The notes under the pieces: model-generated
Told to the model about the DNA's origin: nothing
Databases searched by the model: none
Seen by the model: only the letters and a program-made list of their open reading frames with translations
Part shown: positions 1 to 13,099 of the stretch, one piece after another
How positions within the stretch are numbered: the first letter of the stretch is position 1
How the letters are laid out: each line of letters opens with the position of its first letter
Made by a program: the position numbers and the translations under genes
From: Lichenostomus cassidix
Lineage: Eukaryota > Chordata > Aves > Passeriformes > Meliphagidae
Direction of reading: 5' to 3'
Assembly (NCBI GenBank): GCA_008360975.2
Contig: CM039183.1
Span: 82,124,350 to 82,188,349 of the forward strand
Length of the DNA stretch: 64,000 nt

Positions 1-1219
1 GAATGAATTATTAACAAGAATGAATTATTATGCTACTTCAAAGAAAAGCATACCATACAATTTATCGGGGTAATCCTCCACATTTAATATGATGCTTTCT
101 TCTCTACCTATATCTGTGGTTGTTTTTCACTGGCTATTACAGAAAATGTCAACCTGCTGATGTTTTTTGATGGGCTGTCTTTTTGCAAAGCTACATGAAT
201 GGTACTTGAAAAATTTGATTCTCTATCCTGCATTCTTTTATATGTTTCACCAAATTTAAGGGTCTAATTTCTGCATTTTTCAAATTCATGCATTATCTCA
301 ATAGAATCAAACTGTGTGTCCTAATGAATGTCTTTTTCATGACATATCATTTTTGGACCAAACAAAGGAACACATTCTGTCATGTACTTTATCCTGTATC
401 CTTTTATAAATGAAGGGGATTTTTTATGTGACTCATTATATTGTATGAAGCCACTATAATAGGAAAAAACTTTATAAAACCCCTTCTCCTTTTTTCTTCT
501 TTCCAGGTTTGATTCTCTGGTGCAGATTTCACAAAGAGCAATGCTTTAACACTGCACTACTGAGACAGATGTGCTCATGAAGAGGTATGGTATAAAAATC
601 TGTCAGAGGAGTGTACGATATATGTCTCAAAGTATAAATGCTTTCATACAAATTATGTACAAAGAATAAAGCAGCATTTTAAACATAAAAACATAAGAAC
701 CAGAAAACACTCTCTATTTTTCATATTTCTGGATCCTTACCCTATTTATTTTTTTAAGCAACAAAGATTATGTGCTATATTTGAGCTTCCTTGTCTAAAT
801 AAGAGAAAAAAATCACAATTCAGTAAATGTATTTTGTGGATTGGAAGACAAAACTGGAGAGAGAAGATACAATTTTTCTCTTCAGGGACAGTTAGTGAGG
901 CAGCCTTGAGTGAGCACTGACATTCTCATAACAAACTGAAGAGCAGTACTTTTCCCCTTAAGCTGTAGGCTGTATTTCATACACTCTCCTGGGCAAAAGA
1001 GAGTTGCAGTTAGAGTAGTGGAAGAGTTATGATGGCTGACAAAGTAATGGAAGGTAAAAAGTTCCAAGTTACTTTTTAGCTTCTAGAGGATTCAGTTCTT
1101 TCCATTCAGTAAATTATAAGTTTCCTTTCCTGCAAAGAGACATTTAGAATAATCTTGCTTACTTTCTGATGAAGGGAAGGGGAGTTTCAAGGAAGGGAAA
1201 TTAAGTTTCAGGGAAGGGT
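1..1219. other. AT-rich non-coding stretch
   Basis: No coding frame or interspersed repeat is recognisable here. The only point of note is a pyrimidine-rich run ending in CAG at 506 and a GT donor-like site at 585, described separately. I cannot say whether this is intronic or intergenic. Confidence 0.6.
507..584 (+). other. possible non-coding exon (splice-site pair only)
   Basis: A strong 3' splice-like signal (long C/T tract at about 481-503, then CCAG ending at 506) is followed 78 bases later by AGAG|GTATGG, a plausible 5' splice site. All three forward frames contain a stop within the interval, so it would have to be untranslated, a non-coding RNA exon or a terminal coding piece. Matching signals of this quality arise by chance in AT-rich vertebrate DNA, so this is only a lead. 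Confidence 0.15.
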
Positions 1220-1527
1220 AGGGAGGGAGGGAGGGAGGGAGGGAGGGAAGGAAGGAAGGAAGGAAGGAAGGAAGGAAGGAAGGAAGGAAGGAAGGAAGAA
1301 AAAAAGAAGGAAGGAAGGAAGGAAGGAAGGAAGGAAGGAAGGAAGGAAGGAAGGAAGAAGAAGGAAGGAAGGAAGGAAGGAAGAAAGGAAGGAAGGAAAA
1401 AAAAGGAAGGAAGGAAGGAAGGAAGGAAGGAAGGAAGGAAGGAAGGAAGGAAGGAAGGAAGGAAGGAAGGAAGGAAGGAAGGAAGGAAGGAAGGAAGGAA
1501 GGAAGGAAGGAAGGAAGGAAGGAAGGA
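1220..1527 (+). repeat. (GGGA)n/(GGAA)n homopurine microsatellite
   Basis: The stretch begins with seven GGGA units (1221-1248), which then pass into many GGAA units with short A-rich interruptions near 1299-1305, 1360 and 1399-1404. Every base from 1220 to 1527 is a purine. Long mirror-like purine tracts can form triplex (H-DNA), and the GGGA part can form G-quadruplexes. The serine/proline/leucine-like open frames on the reverse strand are by-products of the repeat, not genes. Confidence 0.97.
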
Positions 1528-3185
1528 GTTATCAGCCACAGGAGCAAGAAATTTCTGGGAAGGACAGGCTACAGATTTCGCTGTCCAACTCTGTCTCACA
1601 GCCAGTCTTTGTCAGATTTCACTTTAGTTTTAGGAGCCTTGAAAGAATGCCATTACAACTCAGCTCCAATGTCATCACACTAGGTAGCTTAAAACAATCT
1701 ATATTTCCTTAAAGTGCAGGTACATTTTGCATAGCTCCTCTTAAATGTGAATATTTTTGCACTGAGTAAAGTTTTGAGTTAAAAAAAAACTGTATGGAAC
1801 AGAAGAAAGCTAGGCTAAGTTGGCTAAGTTGAGTTCACAGACAAAAATATTGTGTATTCTGGTGCATTCAAAGTTTTGTTGATTGTCTTCTTTAGTACAG
1901 AGGAAGAATAGTTGTAAGGAAATTGCATTGATGAAAGGATGGATGATGAATACCATATGTCATTATATTTTTGTAAATTCTCATCTTTTCTGTTGGTTGG
2001 TTTGTTTATTTATTTCCCTTGTCTTCATTCATTCATATATATGAATCAACATCGATAATCTCTTAGTTCATAGAGTTGTTATTCAGCAACAAATAAACAT
2101 GTAAATGGCTATTTTTTCCAAGGTTCTCACCACACAGAAACTCCCATTGTCTCACTGTTAACTTTTTGACCCAAGGAGCTACTAGTTCTACAAAAACTGA
2201 ACAGAGGTGGATAAACAAAATACAAGTAAGCAAGACAATAGGTGAATATGAGCAGGTCCTGTCCAGCAGAAGCCTGACGTAAAATCACACTTTGTGCTGC
2301 TCTCTCATTTTATGTTTAGGTTTCTTGTGTTCTGGTTCCAGGAGTAGAAATATGCTAATTTCTCTGCCTGGGAAGCAGCTATCATGTATTAATTCCATAC
2401 TGTTACCCATTTTTTCCTATGTATTACCATCTAACATGATAAATATATTTGTTCAGTCATGGTGCATCTACTGCTAATGCACTCCATAGCTGTCTATATT
2501 TTACACTATTATTTACTGTGACTACATGTGCAATAGGAATGTCATTCAACCATCAATTTCTTAAGTACAGTTATTAAAAAGAAGAATTGTGTTGGATTAA
2601 GTGCTTTTTTTATAGTCCATCTACTTTTCTCCATAATTATAGCAACAGTTTTCAGACTAAAAAGCCAGTAACTGGGACTTGTAAATGGAAACAAAGGAAC
2701 CTTGGGGACAAGAGCACCATGCAAATAGAGGTCAGGTTGCTTTCTTGATTAATGGCTCAATTGTTCCAAGTACTGATGTCACAGCTATACTTCAGTGTTA
2801 TGCTGTAAATAAATATTCCAGCTGCAAAATTCATTACTTTCTAATAACCCAGTAGATTTCCATGGATACTCAAAGACATTGAAAGCAAATAATATACAAA
2901 TCTTACATAAAATTGTATATGTATGCAACATATATGGAAGCCACATGTATCATTTGCTTAAAAGACAAATAGCCTAGTGACAAAGAAACAGGATTGAAAA
3001 TTAACAGAAAGCTGATTTGCATTTCCTTCTTCACCTGAGAGCTGAAAAGCAGACTGGGGGAAAAAACACAACAAAAAGAAGAGGAAAACAACTCTACAGC
3101 CCAAGTAGTTCCAGAGTCCATCCTTTGTCCATAGGGCATGAGTTGGCCATCTCTACATGGTCAAATGCTTACAATTCCAAACCAC
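1528..3185. other. AT-rich non-coding stretch
   Basis: No gene or interspersed repeat is recognised. A perfect 16-base palindrome (ATTCATATATATGAAT) lies at 2031-2046, and the same word recurs at 15449-15464. Confidence 0.55.
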
Positions 3186-3551
3186 TGTGGGAAACTGCCT
3201 GTTGGGAACAGCCTCAGACTGTGCCAACTCCCACAGCAGGGAGATAAGTTGTGACAGAGATACCCTGCCAGGGTCTTACCCCCTGGGTGCAGGGAGTTAA
3301 GCCTGAGAGACAAGGCTTATCCCTTGCTTCTGTCTGGCTCATGACATCACCAGCAACAGTCAGCTTGGAGGGGGAAGTTGGGGTCCAGATCCTGTGTTAG
3401 CCAAAGTCCTGCCCTACCATATTGGTAGAAGTATTTATAATTTGATATTAAAGAGACTCTTTTATCCCTTTTTGAAACTGGTTTTTTCCTGCCTGAGACA
3501 CTGGCACCAGCTATAGAGACTGTATTGTGAGGGTTCAGCTCACTACCCACA
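3186..3551 (+). mobile_element. solo LTR-like element (endogenous retrovirus)
   Basis: The block is GC-richer than its surroundings. It starts TGTGGG and ends CCCACA, a 6-base terminal inverted repeat with the TG...CA ends typical of retroviral LTRs. A polyadenylation-type ATTAAA lies at 3447-3452, which sets the forward orientation. The length of 366 bases suits an avian LTR. No internal retroviral genes lie on either side, so it would be a solo LTR. The flanks (ACCAC and TGAAC) do not form a clear target duplication, so the exact ends or the family may be wrong. Confidence 0.5.
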
Positions 3552-6500
3552 TGAACATACTGACAAACACATGGTAGTTTTTAAACAGATTTGAGCCTAG
3601 CTGCATGGAACAATTTGTTGGGCTGTGGCATATTTCAGTTTTCAAGCTGATGACAGAGGAAAAGGTAATTTTAATAGGATTTAAAATATGCCAGTTAAAA
3701 CCAAATGGTATTGTATAAAGGACAATGATAAATAGAGGAAACTGCAGAGTGGTTAAATAGAATATGCTGTCCATAGAGAGATGCAGGTTCCTGTTAGTAA
3801 TGTACACAGTTGGCATAGAAACAAACAGTGAACAGTGGAGAATGAGACTTTTCAAAGTGAAGCACTTTGTAGATAATAACCATGTTGCCTGGAGCTTAAA
3901 CTCTTCCTTAGCCTCGTTGTTTAAGCAGTAAAGAGGACAGTGCCACAAAGAGACTAACTTCCGTTTTCAAGTACAAATGGCTTATTTAATGGCTTTTATC
4001 AGTTGGTAAGAAATGACAAAACAACATAATTAGAACTACGGAAATCAACAAAAGCCCAGAGCAATAATTCTGAAAGAGGTTCTGTACTGAAAATGATAGC
4101 ACAGGATGAGAAACATATTTTTGCCAGTGGTATAGCATAAGTAAATGGGATTTAAAATTAGGGCAAAGATGAGATTACAAATTGTTTCCAAGCAACAGTT
4201 TTTATGTGTTGGTAAACTATGTGTTAAGTAATATAGCTGAGGGGCAGCCAGAGCAATATATTGTTAGGAAAATCCTGTAGGAGTGTCTGGTATTTATTTT
4301 TAAGATAGTGGTATGTAGGAATCCCGGCTATCCTCAGATATATGCATGAATTCCCACATACCTGCAGAGGCTTTCCTGCCTTCTACAGCCAGAAAGACAG
4401 TAAGGCACATGGAGATTAACAGTAAAATTTTTGGGAGAATGAAAGCACAACTGAGGTTCCCAAAGACCTATTTTCCAAAAGAGAAAATTTGTGAATTTGA
4501 AATCAACAAAATTTTAGGCTGAAACTTTAATAGAAACTTAGCAGAGAACAGGAGAACATTTTAAAGGGTAGATAAGAGGGAGAGGGACCTCTCTTTTGAC
4601 AGTCCACTGAAGCCCAGTATTTTATCCAAACACATGTCACAAGGAAACAGAGTTCAACAGTGTTTTAGATCTGAAAGGAACTTCTAAGGGTGCAGCTGAT
4701 GGCAGAATATGGGTTATAGGTCAAGAATCTCAGCTAGTTCAACCCACAGTGTCTTGCAGTAAGCGTGCTGTTCTACAAGGTCACTTTGACATATGGCAAA
4801 TCATATGGATGTGGAGCCAATGTAGACTGGTAACTCTGAAGATCCAGTCAGGCCACTGCGGTCAAGCAGGGTGTATTACATTGGGCTTGGGATGAACTGG
4901 TATTTTTACATGATGTCTGACTGCTGTTCTCCTGAACCAGTGCATACCTGCCTAGAACACACCACAAACGCATACCTGTGGTTTCACCTGTGACCTTAAC
5001 TTTTCTGTGGTGTTTTCTTATGAAAAAGAATTGAGACTGACTCTCATATTGCATTGCAGAAATGTGCTTTTCTTCAAATATTTCTATTTTCTTTTAATTG
5101 TCCCCCTGTCTATCTGGGTGATGAAGTCCCCATGAACTCAACACTGAACCACAGTACAGAAGCCTGTTGAGTAAACAAAGCTGAGTGTCAGGGGCACAGC
5201 AGCTTCCTCCCATTTAATCTCAGTATTAGTCAAAGAACTTCATTCATGAAAGTTTTCCTTAATTGTTTATCAGGTCTCTCCAAAAAACACTACTGTTTGG
5301 TTGCTTTAGAAATGTGTTAAAAATAAACTAATGAATGTTTTCTTACATAAACAGAGAAAAATATAGAATCCATTTGGGCTTTTTGCAAATATCATTTTCT
5401 CCTTAAAGAGTTAATACAAACCTCCTATTTGCTTCCCTTTTCATTGGTGACATTTAACATAAGCTGAAAGAAGGAAAATGTGTCTTGGAAGTAAAGCCGC
5501 ATGCCCTTGGCAAACCATGTGTACATTAAAGAAAAAGCACGTGAGGCTGTCTCAGCAGCAAGAGATTGGATCAGAAGCTAAGTTTCCACCAGCTGCTGGA
5601 TCAAAATCCCCCCCATCCCATAAAGTCAAGTGACTGGCTCTCCTCCCTTGCCTCTACCTCATTTTCCTCCTCCTCACCACCTGCAACCTAACAACCAGAA
5701 GATCCTCCTGGTGTTTCACACAGAAGGACAGTTGGGAAATGGAAAATAATGTGAAAGAAAAGTAACAAGCATCTCTTAGATCAAGCTGAGCTAAGGGGAA
5801 TTCCTTTCACTAGAATTTAAATGGCTTCAGTTCAAGCTGTGTACTTTGAAAATATAATAGAAAGGGAAAAGTTAGATATGTTTCTCTTGTTCCACAGCAC
5901 TGCCTGTGATAAACTCCATTAAGCAAAACTACAGCTCCCTCTTTCTACAGAAAGAACAAGTCTGAGTCTCCTTTTTACCCTTTATACAGGTATTGTTCCA
6001 ATAGAATGCCTATCAGAGACTGCAGGAGAAGGAAGCTCCATGGAAGTTTGAAGAGCATTAATGCAATGCAAGAACAACAGCTCATTTCCAAAATATAAAG
6101 AAAATGTCATAGCACTCTATGTTCCACCACAAGCACAGTTCCTGCTAGCACCTACTAAGAGTAGAGAGACACACAGAGCAGTCTAGTGTCACAGATCTCT
6201 ATTCATGCATGTTTGAATTTAAAGTAAAACTTCAGCCAATGTTAGGACTCCCAGAATTGTTTCTTAGGGAAACTTATGTAATGCAAGACACAAGAAACAT
6301 ATCCATCATGTTAAGATTTAACAACATCTTCATCTCTCTGCTTTGCTTCCTCACTGATCATAGGAAGAACTCTGGGGCAAAACAGAAGGAGAATGCTAAG
6401 GAGAAGACTGGGCCCTGCACATGCTTTTGAGCTGGCCTTTACCTATGAATTATTTCCTGTGTTTTGCCTGGCATTTGGTTATGACATGCTCCTGATGATA

Positions 6501-8974
6501 GTTTCTTCTTTATCTCAAGAGTCACTCCCTTCTGCCAGCCAACAGCAGCCAAAATCATCCAGGTCCCTAACAATTTTATTGCAATTTCAGCAGGGTCATA
6601 CAAAAAGCAAACCATGAAGTTATTTGTGTCATGACAAATTGTTTGCTTAACTCAGGAACTCATAAAGCTTCGGAACAGCTGTGCCTCATTTCCCAAGACC
6701 AGCTGAAACACCATGTCTTCCCAACCTGCTCAGCCTTATTGCACACATCAGCAGGGACACTCACAAACAGAGTCCTCTGAAAAGCATTCTACAATATTAG
6801 CAATAGAATGCTATATTAGCAATATTAGCAATATTAGAATGGCATGTACAAAAAAGCACACTGATGGTATTGCAAAAAACTCAGGTATTCCTAATTCAAG
6901 TGAGGTGGTATAACTTACAGTAGGTTAGAATGAGGGAGATTATGCTCATATGAGAAACTAGTAAAGGCTACAATGTATAGCATTAACATTTAGCAGAATA
7001 AATTCATAAACTTGGATCTTAAACTTGATCTCTGCCTCTAATCTAGTGCTGAGATTGTGTTAGCTCAATGCATATGCTTTCTCATAAGATCTCTTGCTTA
7101 ACCTAAGTAGAGCTGACTCAACATTTATTCAAGCACAAAGGAATTTTAAATGTGGAAAAACTGAGAAATTCTGGTGGGAATACTGGTTTGCTGAGAACTA
7201 TAAATGTTATATAAGTCTTCACCAGAATCTGTTCACAGTAGTTATTTGGAATAATATGGTGGTAACTGAAACATACTGTCTGAGAAGCTGAGGACAAAAC
7301 AAGGCTTCGGTAAAATCCAAGAATGTGTTGCCCCATTGAGCCCTCTATAAAATCTAGCTTTATATTTTTTTCAGTAAAATTTCATTGTGCATTTATTCTA
7401 AAGAAATAAAAAGAGCATACTCACCTCTAGCTATTTGCCTTGGCACTTGACTCATTCTGCTAATAACTTTAAATTTATTACAGTCTCTGTTGTTTGTATG
7501 ACCCAATTACAACAATAAACTTGAATTACCAAGTGTCAGTATGTGTATTTTATAAAGCTTACAAGGGAAATATTATTCATTTGGGGCAGCATGAAGAGTT
7601 GCATACAGTAGGAAATAATCAGCAGTGATTATGGAATTTGATCCTGGATTGTCACTCTTGTCTATGGCCCTGGCTCCTCACTTACACACTTTCTTGTGGG
7701 GAATAGTTAAGCCACACTGCTAACATCAAAGTTCCTGTCCTACTCCCATCTTTTCCACCTAGTTTTTTCCAACTTGTCCACAGGTCTGACAACTTATTTC
7801 TTTGGTTTGGGTAAAAACAAGTATCTGCATCAAAGCAAGCAGGATGTCTTTTAGAGAAATATTGATTTTGACAACATTTACAGTGGGAAGTTTCAAGTGT
7901 CCAGGACAGATTCCTGCACTGTTTCCAGTGGCAAGAGACTTGAATTCAAAAGCTGACCTTTCTGATCAGAAAGCAGATGTTTCACCACAATTTCCTTTCC
8001 TGAAAATATTTGAAAAGTTTTGGTTTTGTTCTAGGAAGAAAGACAAGATTTAAGATCTCAACAGTTGTTTCAAACAGATGTTCTTATTTCTGTCCAGCTC
8101 TTTGTCTGCAGAGGTATCCTTGAAATGTGAACTTTCTGCTTGGGATGGAATTCTGTCACAGCAGCCATTCTTTATGGGTGTGTTTCTGTTCATCCACAGG
8201 TCAGAGGCTTTGACAGATAATAATTAAGGGCAAATTATCCCCTAAGAGTATTTAAGTCCCAAATACATTTCTAGATATTTTAATAACATTTCAACTCTTT
8301 ACCCTTATGCCATCTTTAGTGATATAAAGGGGAAAAATTGAAGTAATTATTCGTATTTTTATGAACAATGATTTATGGTATCAGTCTCTCCCTTCAAAAT
8401 AATGGATCTAACATGATATTTTTTTGTTTTGTCTCCCCATAATAGGAAATACAAATAATGTTGCAGGAGACACTGTGAGGAGAGTAGCCTGAATGGAAAT
8501 CATATTTTAAAAATGAAAGATGAAAGGAAATACTGAACACTGATCATAATTTAGAAATTTCAGGATTATCTAAAGATTTCTATTACTCTTCCTTATTAAA
8601 AAAACAAACAAAACCCCCGAAATAATTCAGTTTGGGGAATGCAGTTGGTACTTACAACTACTTCACAACAGGTAAGGGAAATCTAAATACATAAGCTGAA
8701 GAGTTGGCACCAAATTGTTATTATAGTTTATGCTATGTGTTTCCAGTGTACATAATATTGACTCTGTACTAATAATAACTTTGACTGTAGATACAAATAA
8801 AAACTAGTTGTGTTTCATGTAAATTTTCTGGGAACAGATTTCAAGCAATCATTTATGAAAAACATTGGTTTTAGCACAAGTACTGCATAATATCTTTAGC
8901 CTATTTCTTTACTCTTCTGACACTCACAATACATATTTAGTCACTTTTCTGCAAGCATAAAAATAGTTAGTTCC
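3552..8974. other. AT-rich non-coding stretch
   Basis: Short open frames are scattered on both strands, but none has domain-like content and all are near the length expected by chance. No CR1 or LTR wording is recognised. A small imperfect repeat of TATTAGCAA words lies at about 6796-6838. Confidence 0.5.
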
Positions 8975-9000
8975 CTGATGTTCTTTGGCCAGAACATCAG
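8975..9000. repeat. short inverted repeat (hairpin)
   Basis: The arms CTGATGTTCT (8975-8984) and AGAACATCAG (8991-9000) are perfect complements around a 6-base loop. There is no T-run after it and no gene before it, so it is not a terminator. It may be a chance palindrome or the relic of a small inverted-repeat element. Confidence 0.7.
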
Positions 9001-12000
9001 CCTACAGGTGGAGATCAATCATCAGTGAGATGAACCAGGGTCAGAAACTCTCTGGGGATGGCAGGGAAAAATCTGAAGCAGCAGAGTGTGACTGCTGGGG
9101 CTGCCCTGGTGTAAAGGCTGGCACTGCTGTTCACCTGAAGGGTGTCAGCAGCCTGTTGTGCTGCTAAATCAAGGCAACCAAAGGCACACAGGTCACATTT
9201 AGTACCTCTATAGTATGATCCTCTGGACACCAGCAGCTAATGATCTGAAGGTACTCAGAGGACATATTCTTCTGGTACTAAAACATCCTTTTATACTTCT
9301 TTTTCCTAAAGTCTTCACCTGCCATTCCCAGTACAAGTTCCAGATGGTGCTTCTAGCTCAGTGACTAGTTTTTGCTAATGAGTTGTCAGATTGAATTAAC
9401 TCTGTAAGGCAAAAAACACAGGGCTTACCTTGAGCTCTTGTAGCACAGATTTGTAAAGGCTTTTACTCATTTTCAAGTACAAACCTGTAGTCACAACCAA
9501 TGGAACAGGAAACAAATAGGTAGAAAAAGTGCTGACTGGAAGAGCCATTAGGGACATCTGAGAAAATCAGAGATCACAGATTTCTGACACAGGTGGAGAA
9601 AATATACATAAATAACTGTCTCACCATTATATAAATATTCATCAACAAATGAGCAAATTCTTGCTTCACTTAAATGAGCACAGTAAGAAAACAGTGCTCC
9701 TATATAAATCACCTATCCACATGATCCCATTTAAGGGCATCTTCTTGTGGTACTTGCCACAAACACATGAATTTGCCTTTACCACAAAGCATATGCAAAT
9801 CCGGCATTAAGTCTTTCAGGTGTTCATGAAATAAAAATAAGCAACAGCCTCTTCCAAGTTCATTTTTTTTCTCTTTATCAGAAGACCAAGCCCCTCTTCA
9901 AGGGACATGACAAGAGACACCCATATATGGAAGTACTTTTCATAACTTAATGAAGAATTATTCGCTCTTTGTAGGTTATTCTATTAGCAGGAATACGGAA
10001 TAAGAATATTCCAGTGCCAAATATTTTAAAACATATTCATAATGTCCAAGGTACGTAACTTTTACCTCCCTGTCTACTTTTTGTTGGATTTTTGATTTTT
10101 TACTCTTTCAAGTTGTAAGTAAGTGCAATGTTCTACTTATTATATAAGATTATGAGTGTTACTTGATCTCTCTTGCTTTTAGAAGTACCTACTTCTCATG
10201 CTAATCCTAAGATAAAAATTTTGCATGCTCTGCCTATCCCTTTCAAGAACTAACAGGATGCTATTTTAGGATTAACCTAGTCATAAAAAGGCAGACGGGA
10301 GGGAGTAATCTGGACAAGATAATTCATATGTTAAATAGTTGATCTGTATTATTTGTCTATTTTAAAGGATTACTATGAGAAACCAAAGATGTGTCAAAAT
10401 CTATGGTGTAACCAAGTAGTTTTAAAATTAATATTTTTCCTTCTGCACATTTTTCAAGGTCTTACAAAGCCAAGAGGAAAATTTTCCACAGTGGACATCA
10501 CATTGTTTGGGAAGGGAGGAGACAGCTAACACCCTAATTCAATTGAATTCCTAAGCAAGAATGTAAAACAGATGAGAAATTAATGTTCCAAACAGCTTCT
10601 TGCATATCATAGGAAGTCAACTAATCAAACTAAAAAGAAGTTTTATGTTCCTTCTCATAACATGAATTAATAATCAAAGTTACCTTATGATTCATTTCCC
10701 TAAATCATAATGTAAGAGGAAACAAAGCTCCAAGGACACACTGAAACTTTATGTGTGTTCAAGGATAATGTGGTAACTATTAGGCATAAGAAAGAAACAA
10801 ATTTTCAGGGTTAGGGCATTTGATGCTGATAAATATATCTCTAGAACAGAGTGAAACCTGCTCTGTGCTGACTAAGCCATACCTAGGAAAAATCCTAAGT
10901 GAAAAAAAGGTAAAGTATTGGAAGTGTTTTCTAATCCATCGTGTTAACAATCCTGCTCCTGTTTCTTTTCTGTAACATTTTCTCCAGTTCTGTAATAGAA
11001 AACTAAACCTTTGCTTGTAAACTCTCCATTAATTTTGTCTACTAAAAGCAAAACTGCCAAGTTTTACAAGGAGACGGCACTCTGTTTCTCCAGAAATAAC
11101 AAGTTTAAAGAAGTTATTGTATAGACACAAGTCTGTTAAGTGTCTGAGATGTGAAACAAATTCTCACTTCACAGAAGGTCATGTGTCTTTCCCACCAACA
11201 TTCTAGACTCAGTTTGAGCACTGGTAGCTGACAGGATTCAGGGAAAAATTACTCCCACATGGGCAAACTCTAGTGCTCTGCTGGCAAGCAAGAATTAGCC
11301 ATGAGACAAGTTAGCATAATCCCTTGTTGTCACAGAAAGCCTCCAAGTTATTCATACACCACTAATACATACTAGTCTTTTGGGAATGCACTTCTGATGT
11401 TCTTCAGGCAGAGACAGGACTCTGTCTGAACCAAAGATCCACAGAAGATACTAACAGATGTTTCAAAAACAACCGCAGTGTTTGCCTGAATTGTTCTTTT
11501 ACCTAAAAATAAACCCAGATCCAAACCCAAACTTTGAACAAAATGTCAACCTTACAGAGGTCTAAAATGAGCAGGATGCAAGGGCACATATGGGGAAAAC
11601 ATGATGTGTTTGGAAGGATAGCATTTCAGTAATATATGTTTCCATCAACTGCAAGCAGAAAGGTTGAACACATATTTATACAGCAGTAGTAAAAAGCTGA
11701 ATGATTTAGCAGCAAATGAAAATTAAATACAAGCAGCAGGCCAAGAAAATATGAGGAACAGTAGTTAGAAATTCTACACTGAATGCCACAGAAAGGAAAA
11801 TGTTAATGAAAGAGGAAATGCCTAGGCTCAAGTCAAGCATTGCTGGCTCTAAAGTGAGCATTTCAATGGAATAGGCTTTTGTGAACTTGGGGCATTTCTG
11901 ATGCTTCATTTAAGTTAAATCATTTGTTAAATACATTCTATTGGCTGAGAATTTCCTGAAGTCCTAAGTAGACATAAGAATATGTGAGTGTTTGGGTCTA

Positions 12001-12980
12001 CAAAAAAATAAGTAGGAAATATAAAATTTTAAAATTTAGAGAAGTGAGTTTTAGTAAAATGGTAATATAAAGAATTTTCTAGTTTGAAACATTAACTGAG
12101 GTTTCTTTATTATTTTTCTTTTCCAATCTATCATCTGAGGATAATTTCCTTCTGTGCAATTGACCATATATATTTCACATTGTCCAATATTTAAAAAAGA
12201 TAAATCCATCTGGATAAAATCAGAATGTCTTCAGATGTTGAAATCCTTCTTTTTTCAGTTTAGCTACTTACACAGAATTTCAATGTCCTTGCAAAAACTG
12301 GCTTTTGGTAAGGAACAAACCATGCTGCTTTGCATTTGTGCACAGCTATTGCTGCCCCTTCATTTATTTGTAATCATTTCCTACTGACATTGCCACAGGA
12401 TAAGTGTAGGCACATATTTCAGTTGGTTGAAATATTAGTCTGACTTAAAACCTGCAACAAAAGTAATATCTGTCAGGCCTACGTTAATTTGTAAGCTTTG
12501 GACTCTACAAGCATCTTCTGGATTACTAATTAACAAAACGGTCTGTGTAATGCTCTTGTTTCTCTGTGAAAGTATGCCTGCAAATTATTTTAGGAGTAAG
12601 TGGATTGTTGGTGTGCATGTTTATGTGTGTCTTTTTTTTAATTTTGAGAGTGAACTTGAAGTTAATTTAAGGTTAAACTACCCTAAATTCAGAATCGAGG
12701 GTAGCATTATCTGGTATTTCTAATGCCTTTACAAATCCTGATGTTTAGATTTTCACTTTTACCACTGATGAGATTCTTCTGGCTCTGATATTTTTTCGCT
12801 AAGACAGATGATCTTAGTTGATACTTACCTGTTGCTGTTTTCCTTTAGAAGAGTAATATTAGGGTTATTTGTCATTCTCTTTATTTGCTAAGATTTTTAT
12901 TTCGGGTTTGAAACCTCATTAAAATTAGCTGGTGTAATATATATCTCACCTATTAGAGTGTGTCTTTAAAAGTTTATCCA
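9001..12980. other. AT-rich non-coding stretch
   Basis: The part from about 9000 to 9240 is somewhat GC-richer, but I could not place it in any repeat family. The rest is ordinary AT-rich sequence with chance-length open frames. No RNA gene is recognised. Confidence 0.5.
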
Positions 12981-13099
12981 TGATATAATATTATTGCTAT
13001 GATATATGATATGATATGATTATATGATATTATATGATAGATATTATATGATTGATATGATTTATATGATCTGATTTATATGATATGATTTATATTATG
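12981..13099. repeat. degenerate (ATATG)n-type simple repeat
   Basis: The sequence consists of repeated TGATAT and TATATGAT words with drifting spacing. It resembles the TCTATGAT-type tails of CR1 elements expanded by slippage, but no CR1 body adjoins it, so that origin is only a guess. Confidence 0.75.

Noticed and set aside
1092..1599. Two reverse open frames of 151 and 132 residues rich in FLPS
   Set aside because: They are translations of the GGAA microsatellite; repeats with no stops give long frames in every phase.
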